NCBI GenBank assembly: GCA_007135085.1
Contig: SLJM01000492.1
Location: 1-36,563, forward strand
Length of the DNA: 36,563 nucleotides
Direction of reading: 5' to 3'
Source: Myxococcales bacterium
Lineage (GTDB): Bacteria > Myxococcota_A > Bradymonadia > Bradymonadales > Bradymonadaceae
Part shown: positions 33,177 to 36,563 of the stretch, one piece after another
Position numbering within the stretch: the first letter of the stretch is position 1
Layout of the letters: each line of letters begins with the position of its first letter
Made by a program: the position numbers and the translations under genes
The notes under the pieces: generated by a model
Databases searched by the model: none
Told to the model about the DNA's origin: nothing
What the model saw: only the letters and a program-made list of their open reading frames with translations

Positions 33177-34414
33177 TGAGTATTGCCACAACCACCAGAT
33201 TAGCAGCCGCCCTCTTCGCCATGGTCCTCCTGGCCGCCCCTCTGTGGGCGGCCCATGCTCAGGACTGGGGCGGCGGTGACGAGGTCACCGTCGAGATGGA
33301 CGACGAGCCCCCTGTCGAAGATGAGGAGCCGGCTCGCCAGGAGCAACAGCCGTCGGCCGACGAGGAACGGGCCCGCGAACAAGAGCGAGCTGTTCAACGT
33401 CGCAGAGAAGCAAGCGGCGCCCTCCAGCGCCAGCTCGACAACACAACGCGCCAGATCCATATCTACCAACTGGCCGAGGAGATGATCGACGAGGTCATCG
33501 CCGACGTCAGCCGCCTCAACGTCCAGGCCATCGCCCCCGCCGCCCTTCGTCAGATGAGCCTGACCCCCAACCTGAGCGACAATTTCGGTGAGTTCGTCGA
33601 GAGCACCCTCCTCACCGCTCTGGCCACCCATACGGACGTCCAGATCAAGCGCTGTGTGGCCTGCAATTCCATGCGCTCCCGCGTCGACGGCGGCGACTGG
33701 GTCGTCACCCGCGGGCTGGTCCACCACGACGATCTTCGCGCCGAAGCCGAACGCCTGGGGGCCAAGACCTTTTTGGACGCCCGGTTTTCCTATTTCCCCG
33801 GCGCCAATATCGTGGCCATGCAGATCGAGATCTTCCGCGCCGACGACGGGGCCATCCTCTGGAGCGAGACCTACCGCTCCGACGCCACCACGGCGGCCAT
33901 CTTGCGCACCGGCGACCGCATCCAGACCCGCGCCGAGCGTGTCGGTGAGCTGGAGCGTAAGTTGGAGGCCCGCCCCTATTACGGCCACCAGCTCACCGCC
34001 GGCTTCGGATTTATCCCCTACGACGCTCCCCAGGGGGGCCTGGGCGGCGGCATGATCGGCTACCGCCTCTATGAAAAATTCGGCCAGGACAACCGCTATA
34101 TGTTCGGCATCGGCGCTGAAGGGTTCGCAAATTTGAGCGACGAAGGTATCCTGGGAACATTTATGTACGGTCTATTTCAGGTGGAGATCTTTCGTCAGAA
34201 CCTCAACCGGCCCACCTTTCGCACCGGTCCGGCCGTGGGCGGTTTCTTCGCCGGCGACGAGGGCAACTCCTTTGTCGGCGAGTGGACCTTTGACGCCACC
34301 CTGCAATTTCGACTCGGCGCAGGGGCCAGTATCTTTTATTTCCTCCCCACCGAATTTGCGGGCTACGACCTGGGCGGATTCGGAATGAAGGGACGTATCT
34401 CATTTAACTGGTGA
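33176..34414 (+). CDS. LpoB/CsgG-like domain plus beta-barrel, outer-membrane protein
   Basis: 412 residues from ATG 33176 (TGATG). Signal peptide to AHA28. Residues 30-75 are an acidic, E/Q/R-rich helical linker; 80-235 resemble the CsgG/FlgO/LpoB fold (QLAEEMIDEVIADVSR, SDNFGEFVESTLLTAL, ERLGAKTFLDARFSYFPGANIVAMQIEIF with DGAILWSETY). In LpoB and CsgG that fold sits at the outer membrane and contacts penicillin-binding proteins or forms a secretion pore. Residues 255-412 are strand-rich with a C-terminal GRISFNW, typical of a barrel. A fusion of the two would bridge periplasm and outer membrane; the fold assignment is from pattern only. Confidence 0.6.
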   Translation: MSIATTTRLAAALFAMVLLAAPLWAAHAQDWGGGDEVTVEMDDEPPVEDEEPARQEQQPSADEERAREQERAVQRRREASGALQRQLDNTTRQIHIYQLAEEMIDEVIADVSRLNVQAIAPAALRQMSLTPNLSDNFGEFVESTLLTALATHTDVQIKRCVACNSMRSRVDGGDWVVTRGLVHHDDLRAEAERLGAKTFLDARFSYFPGANIVAMQIEIFRADDGAILWSETYRSDATTAAILRTGDRIQTRAERVGELERKLEARPYYGHQLTAGFGFIPYDAPQGGLGGGMIGYRLYEKFGQDNRYMFGIGAEGFANLSDEGILGTFMYGLFQVEIFRQNLNRPTFRTGPAVGGFFAGDEGNSFVGEWTFDATLQFRLGAGASIFYFLPTEFAGYDLGGFGMKGRISFNW

Positions 34415-34427
34415 CGGGATCGACGAT

Positions 34428-35204
34428 ATGCGAACGACCACAAAATATTTCAGCCCTGTCCTGCTGGTGGCGCTCTTGACGGCCTCTGTGGGCTGCGCCC
34501 ATATCGACGAGCCCTCGGAGCCGGCGGTCATCGTCGTGCCCAGCGCGGCCACCACGGCGCCGGAATACCGCGGCGACGGCTCGATTCCCCATCAGCGATA
34601 CGTGGTGCGCATGAGCGACGGCTATCGCGACTGGGAGGTCGAATTTCCCGAGGTGGCCCGGGGCTATGAGGTTCGCATTCCCCTCGATGACGACCGCCGC
34701 GAGGTCCGCGCCGGCCACCAATCGCTGACCCGGGCCGACAAGGAATTATTGGAGCATCTGCGCCGCACCGATCCCGACTTCGAGCGCTCCGGGGTCTATG
34801 TGGGCGACGAGCACATCACAGACCGTCAGGCCCGACGTGAGGGCGACCAGGTCGAGCACAGAGAGCGTGACCGCTCAGAGGCCGACCCGGCGCCCACTCG
34901 CCCCAGCTATCTGCGCGGCATCGAGCAAGTCCAGCGCCTCTTCGAGGCGGGCCAATACGAAGCGGCCATGATTCAGCTCTCCGACTTAGAAGACGCCTAT
35001 CCCAACGACGTGCGAATCAAGTCCATGAAGGGAACCCTCTGGCTTCGGTTGGGCCGCGAACGGCTCGCCAGAGAGGCCTGGGAACAGGTCTTGCAGATTG
35101 ATCCGGACAACCAGCCCGTTCAGGAGGCCCTGCGACGCCTGGACACACCGACTGACGACGATTTCGATGATTTCGAAGAATTCGGCGACGACCAGTTGGA
35201 GTAA
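34428..35204 (+). CDS. TPR lipoprotein
   Basis: 258 residues. Signal with SVGC lipobox, Cys23. Residues 40-135 are a mixed domain including RYVVRMSDGYRDWEVEFPEV and DDDRREVRAGHQSL; 137-160 are a charged linker; 163-240 are two TPR-like helical pairs (RLFEAGQYEAAMIQLSDLEDAYPND, LRLGRERLAREAWEQVLQIDPDN), and the tail is acidic. A TPR probably binds a partner of the neighbouring complex. 13 bp after the previous stop, 52 bp before the MotA-type gene. Confidence 0.75.
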   Translation: MRTTTKYFSPVLLVALLTASVGCAHIDEPSEPAVIVVPSAATTAPEYRGDGSIPHQRYVVRMSDGYRDWEVEFPEVARGYEVRIPLDDDRREVRAGHQSLTRADKELLEHLRRTDPDFERSGVYVGDEHITDRQARREGDQVEHRERDRSEADPAPTRPSYLRGIEQVQRLFEAGQYEAAMIQLSDLEDAYPNDVRIKSMKGTLWLRLGRERLAREAWEQVLQIDPDNQPVQEALRRLDTPTDDDFDDFEEFGDDQLE

Positions 35205-35256
35205 TCCTCTGCCGCCCCTGAGTATCCACTACCCCGCTTGACCCTGGAACGCGACC

Positions 35257-36036
35257 ATGCACGTCATCCTCGGCGCCCTCATCGTAGTTGGCACCTTCTT
35301 AATGGCATTCCAGTATATTGCCCAAGACTTCAGTGGCTTTTTCCACGAATACGCCGCCATCCTATTGGCAGGAGTGCCCATCGGACTGGCGGTGTTGACC
35401 TACCGCTTCACCACGCTGTGGCGGGCGGTGAAGGGATTGTGGCTCGGCCTGACCCAGAACCCCCGAACCGAGCGAGACCGGCTCGTGGAGCGCCTGGTCG
35501 CCTTTGGGCGCGCCGTGCGCTCCGAGCGTCCCGGCCAGGCGGCGGCCATCCTGGACGGCGAAAAAGACCGGCTCTTTCGCCACCTGGGTCGACAGATCCT
35601 GGAGCAATGCGACCCCCAGGAATTGGAGCTCGACGCCCTCGTGGTGGGCCGACGCGAACTCTACGACTACCGGGCCGGCGAAAAGGTCTTCGGCAGCCTC
35701 GGCGACTTCGCCCCGGCCATGGGCATGATCGGTACGGTCATCGGCCTCATCAAATTGCTGGCCAATATGCGGGACTTCGAAAATCTGGGGCCCGGCATGG
35801 CCATCGCCCTGTTGACCACCCTCTACGGCTTGCTTTTGGCCCACCTGCTCTACTTGCCGATCGCCCGGCTCATCTCCGATCGGCGTGCTCAGCGTGCAGA
35901 AAACCTCAACCTCATCGCCGACACGATGCTCAAGATCGCCCGGCACCGACCGCTCCATGAGATCCAACAACTGGTGAGCAACGGCTCCGTGGGCTCCGGC
36001 GGCGCCGACGGCACCAGCGGCGGGAGGGCCACATGA
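35257..36036 (+). CDS. motA: MotA/TolQ/ExbB family proton-channel protein
   Basis: 259 residues. Membrane segments at about 1-20, 31-50, 147-169 and 180-203 with a cytoplasmic region between (about 55-145). Family hallmarks: FAPAMGMIGTVIGL (151-164) and LGPGMAIALLTTLYGLLLAH (177-196), matching the MotA/PomA half of stator units rather than TolQ. With a MotB partner it forms an ion-driven complex. The C-terminal 40 residues, ending GSGGADGTSGGRAT, are a disordered Gly/Ser tail. The 4-nt overlap with the next gene (ATGA) suggests coupling. The assigned symbol refers to family, not proven flagellar use. Confidence 0.92.
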   Translation: MHVILGALIVVGTFLMAFQYIAQDFSGFFHEYAAILLAGVPIGLAVLTYRFTTLWRAVKGLWLGLTQNPRTERDRLVERLVAFGRAVRSERPGQAAAILDGEKDRLFRHLGRQILEQCDPQELELDALVVGRRELYDYRAGEKVFGSLGDFAPAMGMIGTVIGLIKLLANMRDFENLGPGMAIALLTTLYGLLLAHLLYLPIARLISDRRAQRAENLNLIADTMLKIARHRPLHEIQQLVSNGSVGSGGADGTSGGRAT

Positions 36037-36563
36037 ACTGGCTCGGCGAACAGCGCTACAAGGACGCCGAGGAGGGAAACAAAGTCGGCTGGATGATCAG
36101 CTACGCCGACATGATGACCATTATCCTGACCTTTATGATCCTCTTGCTGTCGATCTCGACCATCGCTCAGACCAAATACGATATTCTGGTCGAGCAATTT
36201 ACTGGCGAGCGGGTGGGTAATCTCCACGAGGTCCAGGACGCCATTGACGATATCGTCGACGCCCAGGCCCTCGGTGGTGAAGTGCGAACGGCCCTCGACG
36301 ACGACGGGCTGACCATTGAATTTTCAAACGCCCTTTTGTTCCCAACGGGCAGTGACGAGTTGCGCGACGAGGCATTCCCCGTCTTCGAGCCCATCAAGCG
36401 CCACCTGGCAGATCACCTGGATCCGCGCTACGGCGTGATCATCGAGGGCTATACCGACGACGTGCCCATCAGCTCTGGACGATTTCGCTCCAACTGGGAG
36501 CTGTCCACCGCCCGGGCCATCCACGTCATGGAGCATCTGGCCCAGGCCGGCGTCGATCGCCGC
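36033..36563 (+). CDS. motB: MotB/OmpA-domain protein (partial, runs off window)
   Basis: 177 codons, open to the last base. Ribosome binding site GGGAGGG at 36022-36028. Short cytoplasmic head, then one membrane segment with the MotB-type Asp26 (SYADMMTIILTFMILLLS) that carries the ion. A linker follows (about 45-95), then the OmpA-like peptidoglycan-binding domain (FSNALLFPTGSDELRDE, EGYTDDVPISSGRFRSN, WELSTARAIHVMEHL; the usual GHTDDVPI reads GYTDDVPI). With the preceding gene this would make a stator-like complex anchored to the wall. The C-terminus is beyond the window. Confidence 0.9.
   Translation, partial: MNWLGEQRYKDAEEGNKVGWMISYADMMTIILTFMILLLSISTIAQTKYDILVEQFTGERVGNLHEVQDAIDDIVDAQALGGEVRTALDDDGLTIEFSNALLFPTGSDELRDEAFPVFEPIKRHLADHLDPRYGVIIEGYTDDVPISSGRFRSNWELSTARAIHVMEHLAQAGVDRR

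Noticed and set aside
35257-36563. Zorya-type anti-phage system
   Set aside because: The MotA-like protein is short without the long cytoplasmic tail of ZorA, and no helicase or nuclease partner is seen before the window ends.

Overview
The window comes from a GC-rich, Gram-negative bacterium, most plausibly a deltaproteobacterium-like or Myxococcota-type lineage such as Bradymonadales (inference from content only). The evidence is a set of surface lipoproteins with Asp-rich linkers and Cys-rich repeats, a giant Ser/Thr kinase fused to GAF and GGDEF domains, AgmX/PglI-like and myxobacterial-type outer-membrane barrel proteins, GTG starts, and many genes overlapping by 1-8 nt.

Layout. (1) 1-753, minus strand: the start of a lactate-permease-family transporter and a small unknown protein. 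(2) 754-1254: a gene-free spacer with an imperfect inverted repeat and one copy of a dispersed repeat. (3) 1255-6790: a tight operon of a membrane-anchored transglutaminase-like protein, an ABC ATPase, an ABC exporter permease and a GT-C-like membrane protein. (4) 6791-7277: a composite repeat, five tandem 37-bp units flanked by an inverted pair of the dispersed repeat. (5) 7278-9158: an exported amidase-signature enzyme, convergent with (6) two minus-strand lipoproteins, one Asp-rich and Cys-rich, one phospholipase-D-like. (7) 11779-17043, minus strand: a 1586-residue kinase/ATPase/GAF/diguanylate cyclase and a YaiI-family protein. (8) 17247-19310: three small envelope genes (DUF2914-like, AgmX/PglI-like, DUF4234-like).

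(9) 19471-26404 is the housekeeping core: yceD, rpmF, an acyl-carrier-protein/RpiB fusion, nrdR, ribD, ribE, a ribBA-type gene, ribH, nusB and a small lipoprotein that overlaps nusB. Together ribD, ribE, ribBA and ribH would make riboflavin, but the GTP cyclohydrolase II half of RibBA looks dead, so the first step must be supplied by another protein. No FMN riboswitch is visible. (10) 26649-27806: a winged-helix/TM2 membrane protein.

(11) 27903-36563 (window edge): seven or eight consecutive, mostly overlapping envelope genes. They are a lipoprotein, a small barrel, a helical-repeat lipoprotein, a Cys-motif barrel, an LpoB/CsgG-like plus barrel protein, a TPR lipoprotein, and a MotA/MotB-type proton-channel pair. 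This looks like one trans-envelope machine and is the best candidate here for an undescribed system. The other main points of interest are the ACP-RpiB fusion, the degenerate RibBA, the kinase-to-c-di-GMP fusion and the repeat element at 6797-7200.
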